Under the pieces are notes generated by a model. The model saw nothing but the letters and a program-made list of their open reading frames with translations. It made no database searches and had not been told where the DNA came from. A stretch of 64,000 bases of DNA, taken from positions 186,001 through 250,000 of the forward strand of contig JAPFDT010000025.1 in NCBI GenBank assembly GCA_026169815.1, read 5' to 3'. The translations under genes were made by a program, and so were the position numbers. This document shows, in pieces, positions 21,141 to 30,728 of this stretch (the stretch's first letter is position 1; each line of letters begins with the position of its first letter). The stretch comes from Pseudogracilibacillus sp. Lineage in GTDB: Bacteria; Bacillota; Bacilli; Bacillales; Amphibacillaceae.

Positions 21141-21683
21141 ATGTCAAATGAACTACACGCGACAACGATTTTTGCTGTACAACATAATGGAGCAGCAGCA
21201 ATGAGTGGAGATGGTCAAGTAACATTAGGTAATTCTGTTGTAATGAAACATAAGGCTCAAAAAGTTCGGACATTATTTCATGGTCAGGTTATTGCAGGCT
21301 TTGCTGGATCTGTAGCAGATGCATTTACGTTGTTTGAAAAGTTTGAAGGAAAGCTTGAAGAATATAACGGAAACCTTATGCGATCTGCGGTAGAGTTAGC
21401 AAAAGAATGGCGTGGCGACAAAATACTGCGCCAACTTGAGGCAATGCTAATTGTAATGAACAAAGAGCATATGCTATTAGTGTCAGGAACAGGAGAAGTT
21501 ATTGAACCTGATGACGGCATTTTAGCTATAGGTTCTGGTGGAAATTATGCACTGAGTGCTGGAAGAGCATTAAAACAGTTTTCACCTTCGTTAAGTGCAC
21601 GTGAAATATCGGAAGCGGCATTACAGATTGCTAGTGAAATATGTGTGTTTACAAATAACTATATCACGACAAAAGAATTATAA
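21141..21683 (+). CDS. hslV: ATP-dependent protease subunit HslV (ClpQ/CodW)
   Basis: 180 residues from ATG 21141. Earlier in-frame starts exist at 21132 (GTG) and 21135 (ATG), but the chosen one gives [15 protein letters not shown], matching Bacillus ClpQ, in which Ser2 rather than the usual Thr is the proposed N-terminal nucleophile. AAGGAG lies 10 bases upstream. The proteasome-like fold shows [26 protein letters not shown] and [17 protein letters not shown]. It forms the peptidase rings that HslU caps. Confidence 0.93.
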   Translation: MSNELHATTIFAVQHNGAAAMSGDGQVTLGNSVVMKHKAQKVRTLFHGQVIAGFAGSVADAFTLFEKFEGKLEEYNGNLMRSAVELAKEWRGDKILRQLEAMLIVMNKEHMLLVSGTGEVIEPDDGILAIGSGGNYALSAGRALKQFSPSLSAREISEAALQIASEICVFTNNYITTKEL

Positions 21684-21717
21684 GGTTTAACTTTAGATAG
21701 AAAGGAGTTTTATCTAA

Positions 21718-23115
21718 ATGGATATCAACTATACGCCCCGACAGATTCTAGATATGTTAGATAACTATATTATCGGCCAACAAAATGCAAAACGCTCTGT
21801 GGCTGTAGGACTGAGAAATAGATATCGTCGTTTGAAGTTAGATGAAGCACTAAAAGAAGAAGTAGTACCGAAAAACATTTTAATGATTGGTCCAACTGGA
21901 GTAGGTAAAACCGAAATAGCTAGAAGGGTCGCAAAACTTGTTCGTGCACCTTTTGTAAAAGTAGAAGCAACTAAATTTACTGAAGTAGGCTATGTAGGCG
22001 GAGATGTTGAATCAATGATTCGAGATCTAGTGGAAATGTCCGTTCGTCTCGTAAAAGAAGAGAAAATGGAACATGTTAAAGATCAAGCAACTAAAGTGGC
22101 GAATGATGAATTAATAAAATTATTAGTACCACAAAAAAAGAAACAGAAAAATGTTAAAAATCCTTTAGAAATGTTTTTTCCAAATATGGAAGAAGCTGAA
22201 GAGGATACAGAGACAACTGATAATGAAGAAACTATAAAAGAACAACGTAATAAGATTGCACAATTATTAGAACTTGGTGAACTAGAAGATAAATTAGTTG
22301 AAGTAGAAGTAGAAGAACAAGCTCCATCAATGTTTGATATGCTTCAAGGGTCAGGTATGGAACAAATGGGAATGAATATGCAAGATGCGTTTAGTCAATT
22401 AATGCCTAAGAAAACAAAGCGACGAAAAGTTCCTGTTCATGAAGCAAGAAAGATACTCACACATCAAGCTGCACAAAATTTAATTGATATGGAAGAAGTT
22501 CAACAAGATGCGATTGAACGTTCTGAACAAGCAGGTATTGTATTTATTGATGAAATTGACAAAATTGCTGGTTCAGATAAAGGTGGAGGCGTTGATGTTT
22601 CTCGTGAAGGAGTTCAACGTGATATTTTACCAATCGTTGAAGGGTCAACCGTTATAACTAAGTATGGTCCTGTGAAAACAGATCATATTCTTTTTATGGC
22701 AGCAGGAGCATTCCATATGTCTAAGCCATCTGATTTAATTCCAGAACTTCAAGGACGTTTTCCAGTACGAGTAGAATTGGAAAAGTTAACGACAGAAGAT
22801 TTTGTTAAAATTCTAACAGAGCCATCTAATGCTTTATTAAAACAATATGAAGCATTATTAGCAACAGAAGGAATTAATGTAGTGTTTAAAGATGAAGCAA
22901 TTCATCGCTTAGCTGAAATAGCTTATGAAGTGAATCAAGAGACAGACAATATTGGGGCAAGAAGGTTGCATACAATATTAGAGAAATTGCTAGAAGATTT
23001 ATCATTCGAAGCACCAGACATTACTTTAGAAAAAGTCGAAATAACGACGCAATATGTTGATGAAAAACTAAAGGATATTGTTAAGGATAGAAACCTAAGT
23101 CAATATATTTTATAA
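21718..23115 (+). CDS. hslU: ATP-dependent protease ATPase subunit HslU (ClpY)
   Basis: 465 residues. It is an AAA+ unfoldase feeding HslV. The N-terminus [20 protein letters not shown] is the family signature. Walker A is [13 protein letters not shown] (about 60-72), Walker [14 protein letters not shown] (about 273-285), and the sensor region [12 protein letters not shown]. The acidic I domain (about 110-240) is the substrate-handling insertion. The C-terminal DRNLSQYIL end fits insertion into HslV pockets. AAAGGAG precedes the ATG. Confidence 0.97.
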   Translation: MDINYTPRQILDMLDNYIIGQQNAKRSVAVGLRNRYRRLKLDEALKEEVVPKNILMIGPTGVGKTEIARRVAKLVRAPFVKVEATKFTEVGYVGGDVESMIRDLVEMSVRLVKEEKMEHVKDQATKVANDELIKLLVPQKKKQKNVKNPLEMFFPNMEEAEEDTETTDNEETIKEQRNKIAQLLELGELEDKLVEVEVEEQAPSMFDMLQGSGMEQMGMNMQDAFSQLMPKKTKRRKVPVHEARKILTHQAAQNLIDMEEVQQDAIERSEQAGIVFIDEIDKIAGSDKGGGVDVSREGVQRDILPIVEGSTVITKYGPVKTDHILFMAAGAFHMSKPSDLIPELQGRFPVRVELEKLTTEDFVKILTEPSNALLKQYEALLATEGINVVFKDEAIHRLAEIAYEVNQETDNIGARRLHTILEKLLEDLSFEAPDITLEKVEITTQYVDEKLKDIVKDRNLSQYIL

Positions 23116-23184
23116 GCATAATCTTTAGATAATAGGGTACAACATACAATATAATGAATATTTAAATATGAAGGGATGAACGTT

Positions 23185-23964
23185 ATGTCACTATTAGAAC
23201 GTACAAGACAAATTAATTCACTATTACAGAAAACAGCAGGTAACCCAGTTAATTTTAACGATATGGCAACAACATTATCAGAAGTATTATCAGGAAATGT
23301 ATTCATATTAAGCAGAAGAGGTAATCTACTTGGTGTAGCAACATATCAAGAAATTGAAAATGAACGTATGAAAAAAATGTTAGAGGAAAGAAAGTTTCCA
23401 GAAGAATATACAAATGGATTATTAGGTTTAAACGAAACGACAGCTAACATTGATACAGATAGTCCTTCTAGTGTCTTTCCGGTTGAAAACCGTGAGCTAT
23501 TCCAAGATGGTCTAACTACAATCGTTCCAATGATCGGTGGAGGAGAGCGTATCGGTACACTAGTGTTAGGACGCTTAACAGAAAGTTTTAAAGATGACGA
23601 TTTAGTATTAGCGGAATATGGCGCTACAGTTGTTGGAATGGAAATTCTCCAAGCTAAAGCAGAAGAAATTGAATTAGAAGCAAGAAACCGTGCTGTTGTT
23701 CAAATGGCAATAAGTTCATTATCATTTAGTGAGCTTGAAGCAATTGAACATATTTTTGAAGAATTAGATGGAGTCGAAGGTTTACTAGTAGCAAGTAAGA
23801 TTGCTGACCGAGTAGGTATAACACGTTCTGTGATCGTAAATGCGCTTCGTAAGCTAGAAAGTGCTGGTGTAATTGAATCTCGATCATTAGGAATGAAAGG
23901 TACGTATATTAAAGTATTAAATGAAAACTTCTTAGTAGAATTAGATAAAATTCGTAAAGGATAA
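23185..23964 (+). CDS. codY: GTP- and branched-chain amino acid-sensing repressor CodY
   Basis: 259 residues from ATG 23185, equal to B. subtilis CodY; the ATG at 23176 is too close to GAAGGG to be used. The N-terminal GAF domain binds isoleucine/valine. The C-terminal winged helix is [20 protein letters not shown] (about 204-223) followed by GMKGTYIKV. In rich medium CodY represses genes for amino acid use, competence and motility. It lies directly upstream of the fla/che cluster but is separated by a strong terminator. Confidence 0.97.
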   Translation: MSLLERTRQINSLLQKTAGNPVNFNDMATTLSEVLSGNVFILSRRGNLLGVATYQEIENERMKKMLEERKFPEEYTNGLLGLNETTANIDTDSPSSVFPVENRELFQDGLTTIVPMIGGGERIGTLVLGRLTESFKDDDLVLAEYGATVVGMEILQAKAEEIELEARNRAVVQMAISSLSFSELEAIEHIFEELDGVEGLLVASKIADRVGITRSVIVNALRKLESAGVIESRSLGMKGTYIKVLNENFLVELDKIRKG

Positions 23965-23975
23965 TACTTTACATA

Positions 23976-24018
23976 AAAACAGTACGAATAAATTTTTGTT
24001 TATTCGTACTGTTTTATT
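23976..24018 (+). terminator. Strong intrinsic terminator after codY
   Basis: A perfect 17-bp stem (AAAACAGTACGAATAAA at 23976-23992; TTTATTCGTACTGTTTT at 23999-24015) has a 6-nt loop and ends in TTTTATT. The symmetric A/T flanks could also let it work on the opposite strand. Confidence 0.92.
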
Positions 24019-24310
24019 ATGCGTAAAATTAATAGAGGATTAGAGTTTATTCAACAATAATCTACATTGTTTAGAGGATAGATAAAATGAACGATAGTAC
24101 TTTACAACTAAGGCTAATGTGGTTTAGTATAGTATATATAGTAAAGTAATTCGAAAAGATTGATAAATGTGTCAAACGTGTTTCATTTATGAACATATAT
24201 CATGATTTATCATATAAAGATTGGACTTAAGTTATAGATTATTTTAGAATGAAAGATGACCAATTTATAAGAATCCATAAAAAGTATTCGACATGTGAGG
24301 TGCAACTAGG
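24019..24310 (+). promoter_or_regulatory. fla/che promoter region
   Basis: This 290-bp gap before flgB holds two sigma-A-like candidates: TTGGAC (24221-24226) with TAGAAT (24245-24250), spacer 18, and TTTACA (24101-24106) with TAGTAT (24125-24130), spacer 18. I saw no good sigma-D site (TAAA, about 15 bases, GCCGATAT) and no clear CodY box. flgB has the ribosome binding site GTGAGGTG. Confidence 0.5.
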
Positions 24311-24703
24311 ATGAAAGTAATTGATAACACGATGCGTACATTAGAGAATTCACTACATTATTCGACAGCAAAGAACAAGGCAATTAGTAACAATATTGCA
24401 AATGTCGACACCCCAAATTATAAAGCGCAAAATGTATCATTTCAATCAATGTTAGATGAAGCATCGAATAATTTAAATTTGAAAAAAACATATAAAAAAC
24501 ATTTACCAGAAACAAACTTAGGAAACAGGCAACATTCCATTAGAACGAATAATCATACAACTTACAATCACAATGGAAATAATGTAGATATGGATAAAGA
24601 AATGGCTGATTTAGCTGAAAATCAAATATTTTATCGTAGTTTAGTAGATCGATTAAATGGTAAGTTTCAAACAATGCAAACAGTTATTAGGGGAGGTAAG
24701 TAA
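24311..24703 (+). CDS. flgB: Flagellar basal-body rod protein FlgB
   Basis: 130 residues. It is the proximal rod protein. The rod/hook N-terminal signature is AISNNIANVDTPNYKAQNV (about 24-42), and the C-terminal coiled segment includes VDMDKEMADLAENQIFYRSL. The short length without a D1 domain is typical. It is the first gene of the fla/che cluster; flgC starts 5 bases after its stop. Confidence 0.96.
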   Translation: MKVIDNTMRTLENSLHYSTAKNKAISNNIANVDTPNYKAQNVSFQSMLDEASNNLNLKKTYKKHLPETNLGNRQHSIRTNNHTTYNHNGNNVDMDKEMADLAENQIFYRSLVDRLNGKFQTMQTVIRGGK

Positions 24704-24708
24704 CTTAT

Positions 24709-25164
24709 ATGGCAATTTTTGATTCCTTGAATGTTAGTGCAAGTTCATTAACTGCGCAAAGATTAAGAATGGATGTAGCTTCATCAAACATTGCTAATGC
24801 GCAAACGACAAGGGCAACAATGAATGAAGATGGAGAGTACGAACCATATCAAAGAAAGATGGTTAGTTTACAACCAGGAACAAAATCGTTTAAAAGTTAC
24901 TTAAATAAAGCGAGATACGGTACAGCTACAACAACAAATGGCGTTCGGGTTAACAGTATTATTAATGACCAAGCGCCTTTTAAAACTGTGTATGAACCTG
25001 AACATCCTGATGCGGATGAAGCAGGAATGGTACGCTATCCAAATGTTGACCCACTTAAAGAAAATGTAGATATGATGAGTGCCACACGTTCTTATGAAGC
25101 AAACGTAACTGCATTAAATGCTTCGAAAGATATGCTATTAAAAGCATTAGAAATAGGCCAGTAA
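24709..25164 (+). CDS. flgC: Flagellar basal-body rod protein FlgC
   Basis: 151 residues. The N-terminal rod signature is MDVASSNIANAQTTRA (about 23-38) and the C-terminal one YPNVDPLKENVDMMSATRSY (about 111-130). FlgC joins FlgB and FliE to make the proximal rod. The ATG follows GGGGAGGTAAG. Order flgB-flgC-fliE is as in B. subtilis. Confidence 0.96.
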   Translation: MAIFDSLNVSASSLTAQRLRMDVASSNIANAQTTRATMNEDGEYEPYQRKMVSLQPGTKSFKSYLNKARYGTATTTNGVRVNSIINDQAPFKTVYEPEHPDADEAGMVRYPNVDPLKENVDMMSATRSYEANVTALNASKDMLLKALEIGQ

Positions 25165-25186
25165 AACGTAAAGGAGCTAAATTGTC

Positions 25187-25495
25187 ATGCCGATGAATCT
25201 AAACAGAGTTAATCAAGTAACACCATTGTTTCAAAATGAAAAAACGAATCCAATACAAACAGATACTAAATCGGATGTAAATTTTTCAACGATACTAAAG
25301 AACGCAATTCAAAAAGTAAATAATGTTGAACATGAGTCAGATTTAAAAACAGAAGCGTTAGCACAAGGTAAAGTAGATGATTTACACGACGTCATGTTAA
25401 GTGCACAAAAAGCAAATGTTACAATAGAAACCGCAGTTCAAATGCAGCAGAAAGTTATTGATGCATATAATGAAGTTATGCGTATGCAGATTTGA
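25187..25495 (+). CDS. fliE: Flagellar hook-basal body complex protein FliE
   Basis: 102 residues. The conserved C-terminal half contains DLHDVMLSAQKANVTIETAV and ends in VIDAYNEVMRMQI, the FliE signature. It connects the MS ring with the rod and is an early export substrate. AAGGAG precedes the start. No anomaly. Confidence 0.95.
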   Translation: MPMNLNRVNQVTPLFQNEKTNPIQTDTKSDVNFSTILKNAIQKVNNVEHESDLKTEALAQGKVDDLHDVMLSAQKANVTIETAVQMQQKVIDAYNEVMRMQI

Positions 25496-25552
25496 TGTAT
25501 AAAAATATAGAGGTACGAAATTAAAAAATGTATCTGATGTCGGTGGGATTAA

Positions 25553-27172
25553 ATGAAGGAAAAATGGAATGAATTTAAAAAACAAACAACAGCTTTTTGG
25601 CAACAATCTTCTAAAACTCAAAAAGCTATGTACATATCAGGGGCAAGTGTATTACTTATTGCAATTATAGCTATTACTATCTTTACTTCAAAAACTAACT
25701 ATGTTGCGCTACCTTATACTAACTTAACATTAAATGAGGTAGGTCAAATAAAAGAAGAGTTAGATGAGAGAAATGTAGATTATGAAATTGAAAATGAAGG
25801 TACGACAATTAAAGTACCAGAATCAGAAAGAGATCAATTAACGATTGATTTAGCCGGTCAAGGTATTCCGCATAGTGGCGGAATTGATTATTCTTTTTTT
25901 AGTGAGAATGCGGCTTGGGGAATTACAGATAATGAATTCAATATGATGAAGTTAGATGCAATGCAAACCGAGTTAGCAAATTTAATTAAAAGTATTGAAG
26001 GAATAAACGATGCAAATGTCATGATAACATTACCTGAGGAATCTGTTTTTATAAACGATGAAGATGAAGAAGCGAGTGCATCAGTCGTGTTACAAACAGA
26101 TTTAGGGTTCGAATTTAAAGGTAATCAAATAGAAATGTTACATCATTTAGTCTCAAGTGCTATCCCTAGTTTACCAGTGGAAAACATTCAAATTATGAAC
26201 CAATACTTTGAATACTTTGAAGGTCAGTCTACAAATGTTGCAGAAAATGATTATGATTTTCAACAAAATGTCAAAAAAGATATTGAGCGTGATATTAAAA
26301 CAAGACTGCAACAAATGTTAGGGACTATGCTTGGAAATGAGCAAGTTGTCGTTTCTGTAACGGCAGACATAGATTATACTAACGAAAATCGGGTAGAAGA
26401 GTTAGTAGAACCTGTAGATGTAGATAATATGGAAGGAATTCCTGTCAGTATTGAAAACATTCATGAAACGTTTGAAGGAAATCAAGCGGCTGGTGGTGTT
26501 GCTGGTACAGGAGAAGAAGACATACCAAATTACCCTGCAGGCGCTGATGGCGGTGACGGCGATTACGAACTAGTAAAAGATACGATAAACTATGAGTTGA
26601 ATCATATTCATCGAGAAATTGCCGAAACACCGTATAAACTACGAGATTTAGGGATACAAGTTGTTGTGGATAATGTGTTAGAAGAAGATGGAGATGAACT
26701 AGTTCTTTTATCTGATGAAGAACAATCGACAGTAGAAGAAGGCATATCATCTATTTTAAATTCAATGATTACAACATCAATTGATAAAGAATATGGCGAG
26801 ATGGATCCGGAAGAAAAAGTTTCAATCGTGTTTCAACCGTTTAACGGAGCAACACCGACGGATGCTTTTGATGGTGAACCGGCGGCTATTCCAATGTGGG
26901 TTTACATTGTTGGAGCTTTAGCGCTTATTATTATCATTGTATTGTTAATCTTATTTATTCGTAACAGAAGAAATGAAACAGAAGAAACGGTAGTAGAAAG
27001 CGAAGAAGTGACAGTACAATCAGATGTAGGAGCAGATTCGTACGAGGTGCCAAGTTTAGATCAACTACCAAAGACTGAAGCAGATATTCAAAAAGAACAA
27101 GTAGAAAAAATGGCTAAAGATCAACCGGAGGAATTTGCTAAATTACTTAGAGGTTGGATTTCAGAAGATTAG
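25553..27172 (+). CDS. fliF: Flagellar MS-ring protein FliF
   Basis: 539 residues. It has two membrane spans (about 25-45, MYISGASVLLIAIIAITIFT; and about 447-470, WVYIVGALALIIIIVLLILF) around a large periplasmic-side region with YscJ-like and FliF-type ring domains (NVMITLPEESVF, EKVSIVFQPF). The cytoplasmic C-terminal tail binds FliG. FliF is the assembly base of the motor. The tail end overlaps the region that would be the fliG ribosome binding site (TTAGGAGG includes its stop). Confidence 0.96.
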   Translation: MKEKWNEFKKQTTAFWQQSSKTQKAMYISGASVLLIAIIAITIFTSKTNYVALPYTNLTLNEVGQIKEELDERNVDYEIENEGTTIKVPESERDQLTIDLAGQGIPHSGGIDYSFFSENAAWGITDNEFNMMKLDAMQTELANLIKSIEGINDANVMITLPEESVFINDEDEEASASVVLQTDLGFEFKGNQIEMLHHLVSSAIPSLPVENIQIMNQYFEYFEGQSTNVAENDYDFQQNVKKDIERDIKTRLQQMLGTMLGNEQVVVSVTADIDYTNENRVEELVEPVDVDNMEGIPVSIENIHETFEGNQAAGGVAGTGEEDIPNYPAGADGGDGDYELVKDTINYELNHIHREIAETPYKLRDLGIQVVVDNVLEEDGDELVLLSDEEQSTVEEGISSILNSMITTSIDKEYGEMDPEEKVSIVFQPFNGATPTDAFDGEPAAIPMWVYIVGALALIIIIVLLILFIRNRRNETEETVVESEEVTVQSDVGADSYEVPSLDQLPKTEADIQKEQVEKMAKDQPEEFAKLLRGWISED

Positions 27173-27183
27173 GAGGGGCAACT

Positions 27184-28197
27184 ATCGCAAAGAATATGAA
27201 GGAATTATCAGGTAGACAAAAAGCAGCTGTACTTTTAATTTCTCTTGGTCCAGATGTGTCAGCAGAAGTCTATAAACATTTATCAGAAGAAGAAATCGAA
27301 AGACTAAGTTTAGAAATTTCATCTGTTCAGAAAGTAGATAATGAGTTAAAAGATTCGATTGTTGAACAGTTTCATCAAATCGCTATCGCTCAAGACTACA
27401 TTTCACAGGGTGGGGTAAATTATGCAAAAACAGTTTTAGAGAAAGCTTTTGGTAAACAAGAAGCATTAAATATAATTAACCGACTGACATCATCATTACA
27501 AGTGCGACCATTTGACTTTGCAAGAAAGGCTGACCCTCAACAAGTGTTGAACTTTATACAAGGAGAGCATCCACAGACGATTGCATTAGTTTTATCGTAT
27601 TTGGATGCTGAACAAGCCGGCCAGATATTGTCTGAATTAGAAGAAGAAGTCCAAGCAGATATTGCCAGTCGAATTGCAACAATGGAATCTACTCCACCAG
27701 ATATTATTGCTGAAATTGAGCAAGTGTTAGAGAAAAACATTTCTAGTTCGATGACAGAAGATTATACACAAACTGGTGGTGTCCAATCTGTAGTTGACGT
27801 ACTGAACGAAGTAGATCGTAGTACAGAGCGAACGATTTTAGATTCATTAGAAATTCAACAACCAGAATTGGCAGAAGAAATAAAGAAACGGATGTTTATC
27901 TTTGACGATATCGTAATTTTAGATGATAGAGCAATTCAACGTATTATACGTGAAGCTGACTCGGAAGACTTGAAGTTATCCCTTCGTGTAGCGAGTGACG
28001 AAGTAAAAGACGTTATTTTCAAAAATATGTCATCTCGTATGTCAGAAACATTTAAAGAAGAAATGGAATATATGGGACCTGTTCGTTTACGCGATGTAGA
28101 AGAAGCGCAAACAAGAATTGTTGGTACTATTCGCCGTTTAGACGAAATGGGCGAAATTGTAATTGCACGTGGTGGAGGTGACGATATCATTGTCTAG
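27184..28197 (+). CDS. fliG: Flagellar motor switch protein FliG (probable ATC start)
   Basis: About 337 residues. The start is uncertain. AGGAGG at 27171-27176 points to an ATC codon at 27184 (7-base spacing), giving (M)AKNMKELSGRQKAAVLLI, which aligns with B. subtilis FliG (MARRDQDKLTGKQKAA, recalled) almost residue for residue. The alternatives are TTG 27154, with AGAGG directly abutting it, and ATG 27196, 19 bases from the AGGAGG. The N-terminal domain binds FliF, the middle has an EHPQTIALVLSYL armadillo motif, and the C-terminal domain carries the charged torque helix (IFDDIVILDDRAIQRIIREA). It couples stator action to rotation. Confidence 0.9.
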   Translation: MAKNMKELSGRQKAAVLLISLGPDVSAEVYKHLSEEEIERLSLEISSVQKVDNELKDSIVEQFHQIAIAQDYISQGGVNYAKTVLEKAFGKQEALNIINRLTSSLQVRPFDFARKADPQQVLNFIQGEHPQTIALVLSYLDAEQAGQILSELEEEVQADIASRIATMESTPPDIIAEIEQVLEKNISSSMTEDYTQTGGVQSVVDVLNEVDRSTERTILDSLEIQQPELAEEIKKRMFIFDDIVILDDRAIQRIIREADSEDLKLSLRVASDEVKDVIFKNMSSRMSETFKEEMEYMGPVRLRDVEEAQTRIVGTIRRLDEMGEIVIARGGGDDIIV

Positions 28198-28951
28198 GTA
28201 TGATAGGAAAGATAATTTTGCACCTAATGAGAAAGTGATTTCTTTACGTGATATAACTGATTTTCGCCAACCTAATTCACCAACCAACGGTGAACCTGAT
28301 GAATCTGAACAAGTAGATTATGAACAACAAATAACAGAGCGAACAAATGAGATAAGAACACTTGAGGAGAAAAAAGAAAAGCTATTACAAGATATGAAAC
28401 AAGCTATTGAAAAAGAAAAAGAAGCTTGGTTAGTAACTAAAGAAGAAGAGAGAAAAGAAGCGCAAGAAATTGGTTATAAAACTGGGTATGATGCTGGTTT
28501 AGAAGAAGCTAAAACAGAGTATAGCGCACTAATTGACGAAGCTAATAAAATAATTGAAAATGCGCAAACAGAATACTTTAAAACAATCGCAAATCATGAA
28601 CAAGCAATTTTACAATTAGCTATTACAACTGCAGAGAAAATCACCAAACAACAAGTGAGTGAAACAGAAGACACTTTAGTAGAAATGATAAAATACGCTA
28701 TAGATGATTTACAAAAGCGCTCTAATATTTCAATATATGTGCAACCAGCTGATTATGAGTTTGTTATGAATGGTAAAGAAGAACTTGAAACGTTATTAGA
28801 AGATGGCGAAATTATATCTATCTATGCTGATGAAAACCTTAATCCAGGTGATTGTGTAATCAAACATCCATACGGGCAACTAAGAATAGGTATAGATGTA
28901 CAATTACAACAAATTAAAACAGCACTAGAAGAAAAGTTATCGGAGAATTAA
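28190..28951 (+). CDS. fliH: Flagellar export ATPase regulator FliH
   Basis: 253 residues from TTG 28190, chosen because GGAGGTGA at 28173-28180 is correctly placed; upstream in-frame GTG codons overlap that site. A long charged coiled coil (about 55-150, rich in E, K and Q) precedes the conserved C-terminal domain (ETEDTLVEMIKYAIDDLQ, NLNPGDCVIKHPYGQLRIGI). FliH holds FliI at the export gate. It overlaps the end of fliG and is followed by fliI after 3 bases. Confidence 0.93.
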   Translation: MSRYDRKDNFAPNEKVISLRDITDFRQPNSPTNGEPDESEQVDYEQQITERTNEIRTLEEKKEKLLQDMKQAIEKEKEAWLVTKEEERKEAQEIGYKTGYDAGLEEAKTEYSALIDEANKIIENAQTEYFKTIANHEQAILQLAITTAEKITKQQVSETEDTLVEMIKYAIDDLQKRSNISIYVQPADYEFVMNGKEELETLLEDGEIISIYADENLNPGDCVIKHPYGQLRIGIDVQLQQIKTALEEKLSEN

Positions 28952-28954
28952 CAA

Positions 28955-30274
28955 ATGGAGATAGAACAATTAACCGAAGTAATCGAACAAACTGATTCAT
29001 ATAAACATTTTGGGAAAGTTGTACGAGTTGTAGGGATTATGATTGAATCACTTGGTCCTGCCGCAAATATTGGAGAAGTTTGTTTAATTTATACAGATAC
29101 ACATGACGATACTCCAATTCTTTCAGAAGTAGTAGGATTTAATGAACAGAAAATTATTTTAATGCCTTATACCGAAGTAAATGAAATTGGACCTGGCTGT
29201 TTAGTAGAAGCGACAGGAAAGCCATTAACAATTAAACTCGGTCGAAGTTTAATCGGACACGTCGTTGATGCGTTAGGAAATGAGTTAAACGAAGGTAGCT
29301 TGCCTAAAGGATTAAAATCTTATTTAACCGAAAATGCACCACCTAACCCAATGACACGTCCACCTATAACTGAACCAATTCAAGTAGGAATCCGAGCTAT
29401 TGATTCATTACTTACAGTTGGAAAAGGGCAACGTATAGGTATATTTGCAGGAAGCGGTGTTGGTAAAAGTACTCTGCTAGGTATGATAGCTAGAAATAGT
29501 GAAGCAGATATTAACGTCATTGCTTTAATAGGTGAACGTGGCCGAGAAGTTCGTGAATTCGTAGAAAAAGACTTAGGTGAAGAAGGGCTGAAGAAATCAA
29601 TCGTAGTCGTTGCAACTTCTGATCAACCAGCATTAATGCGTATTAAAGGTGCTTATACTGCAACAGCAATCAGTGAGTATTTTAGAAGTCAAGGTTTGAC
29701 AGTCAATTTAATGATGGATTCTGTAACGAGAGTAGCAATGGCACAGCGTGAGATAGGTTTAGCTGTCGGAGAACCACCGACAACGAAAGGTTATACACCT
29801 TCTGTCTTTGCTACACTTCCTAAGTTACTAGAACGAACTGGAACAAATGAACAAAGTTCTATTACAGCATTTTATACCGTTCTCGTTGATGGAGACGATA
29901 TGAATGAACCAATAGCAGATACAGTGCGCGGAATATTAGACGGGCACTTCGTATTAGATAGAAAAATAGCTGAGATGGGACAATACCCTGCAATCAATGT
30001 GTTAAAGTCAGTTAGCCGAGTTATGCCACAGATTGTCACGGATGATCATATGAAATATGCACAAGAAATGCGTAACCTTCTAGGTGTCTATGAAGATAAA
30101 AGTGATTTAATCCAAATTGGTGCATATAAAAAAGGAACAGATCCAGAAATAGATAAAGCAATTGCTTATCATCCAAGAATTCAAGATTTTTTACGTCAAG
30201 GTACTTTTGAAGATGAATTACTTCAAAATTCCATTGAAAAAATGAAACAATTAATTGACGGTGAGGAGATTTAA
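28955..30274 (+). CDS. fliI: Flagellum-specific export ATPase FliI
   Basis: 439 residues. It is an F1-beta-like ATPase. Walker A is IFAGSGVGKSTLLGMIA (about 165-181), and the catalytic glutamate lies in IALIGERGREVREFVE. VNLMMDSVTRVAMAQREIGL is the Walker B strand with the family DSVTR motif. It energises type III export with FliH and FliJ. Its stop overlaps the fliJ start by one base (TAATG). Confidence 0.97.
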   Translation: MEIEQLTEVIEQTDSYKHFGKVVRVVGIMIESLGPAANIGEVCLIYTDTHDDTPILSEVVGFNEQKIILMPYTEVNEIGPGCLVEATGKPLTIKLGRSLIGHVVDALGNELNEGSLPKGLKSYLTENAPPNPMTRPPITEPIQVGIRAIDSLLTVGKGQRIGIFAGSGVGKSTLLGMIARNSEADINVIALIGERGREVREFVEKDLGEEGLKKSIVVVATSDQPALMRIKGAYTATAISEYFRSQGLTVNLMMDSVTRVAMAQREIGLAVGEPPTTKGYTPSVFATLPKLLERTGTNEQSSITAFYTVLVDGDDMNEPIADTVRGILDGHFVLDRKIAEMGQYPAINVLKSVSRVMPQIVTDDHMKYAQEMRNLLGVYEDKSDLIQIGAYKKGTDPEIDKAIAYHPRIQDFLRQGTFEDELLQNSIEKMKQLIDGEEI

Positions 30275-30720
30275 TGGCTCGAACAACATCTTTATATAAA
30301 GTGTTGGAAGTAAGAGAACAAGAAAAGGATCAAGCTCAACTAAATAGAGTTCAAGCTGTTGAACAATTTGAACAAATCGCTCAACAATTATATGAGCAGT
30401 TAAAAGCTAAAGAAACAGCGGAAGAACGATTAGCCAATAAGATGAAACAAGAATTTACGATAGACAAGATGATTGTACAATCTCGTTATATTGATAATTT
30501 AAGTAATAAAATAATTTCATTACAACATCATGTTCAACAAGCAAGATTAAAAATGGAACAAGCTCAAGACCTCTTAAATGAGGCTCATATAGAAGTGAAA
30601 AAGATTGAAAAAATGATTGAAATTCGTGAAGCAGAATTAGCTGAAGAAGAAGAACTAGCAGAGGCTGCGTTAATGGATGAAATGTCGATGAGGCAATACA
30701 ATAAGCAATTCGAAAAATAG
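30274..30720 (+). CDS. fliJ: Flagellar export chaperone FliJ
   Basis: 148 residues, predicted as almost wholly two-helix coiled coil with heptad hydrophobics and many E/K/Q residues. It begins MARTTSLYKVLEVREQEKD, the typical FliJ N-terminus. FliJ inserts in the FliI ring and contacts FlhA. It is weakly conserved in sequence; identity comes from position, length and coiled-coil form. Confidence 0.92.
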   Translation: MARTTSLYKVLEVREQEKDQAQLNRVQAVEQFEQIAQQLYEQLKAKETAEERLANKMKQEFTIDKMIVQSRYIDNLSNKIISLQHHVQQARLKMEQAQDLLNEAHIEVKKIEKMIEIREAELAEEEELAEAALMDEMSMRQYNKQFEK

Positions 30721-30728
30721 GTGAACAT

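Noticed and set aside
27154-27156. TTG 27154 as the fliG start
   Set aside because: Its only purine-rich match (AGAGG) abuts the codon with no spacing, it adds residues not seen in FliG proteins, and a strong AGGAGG lies downstream of it. The ATC at 27184 or ATG at 27196 fits better.
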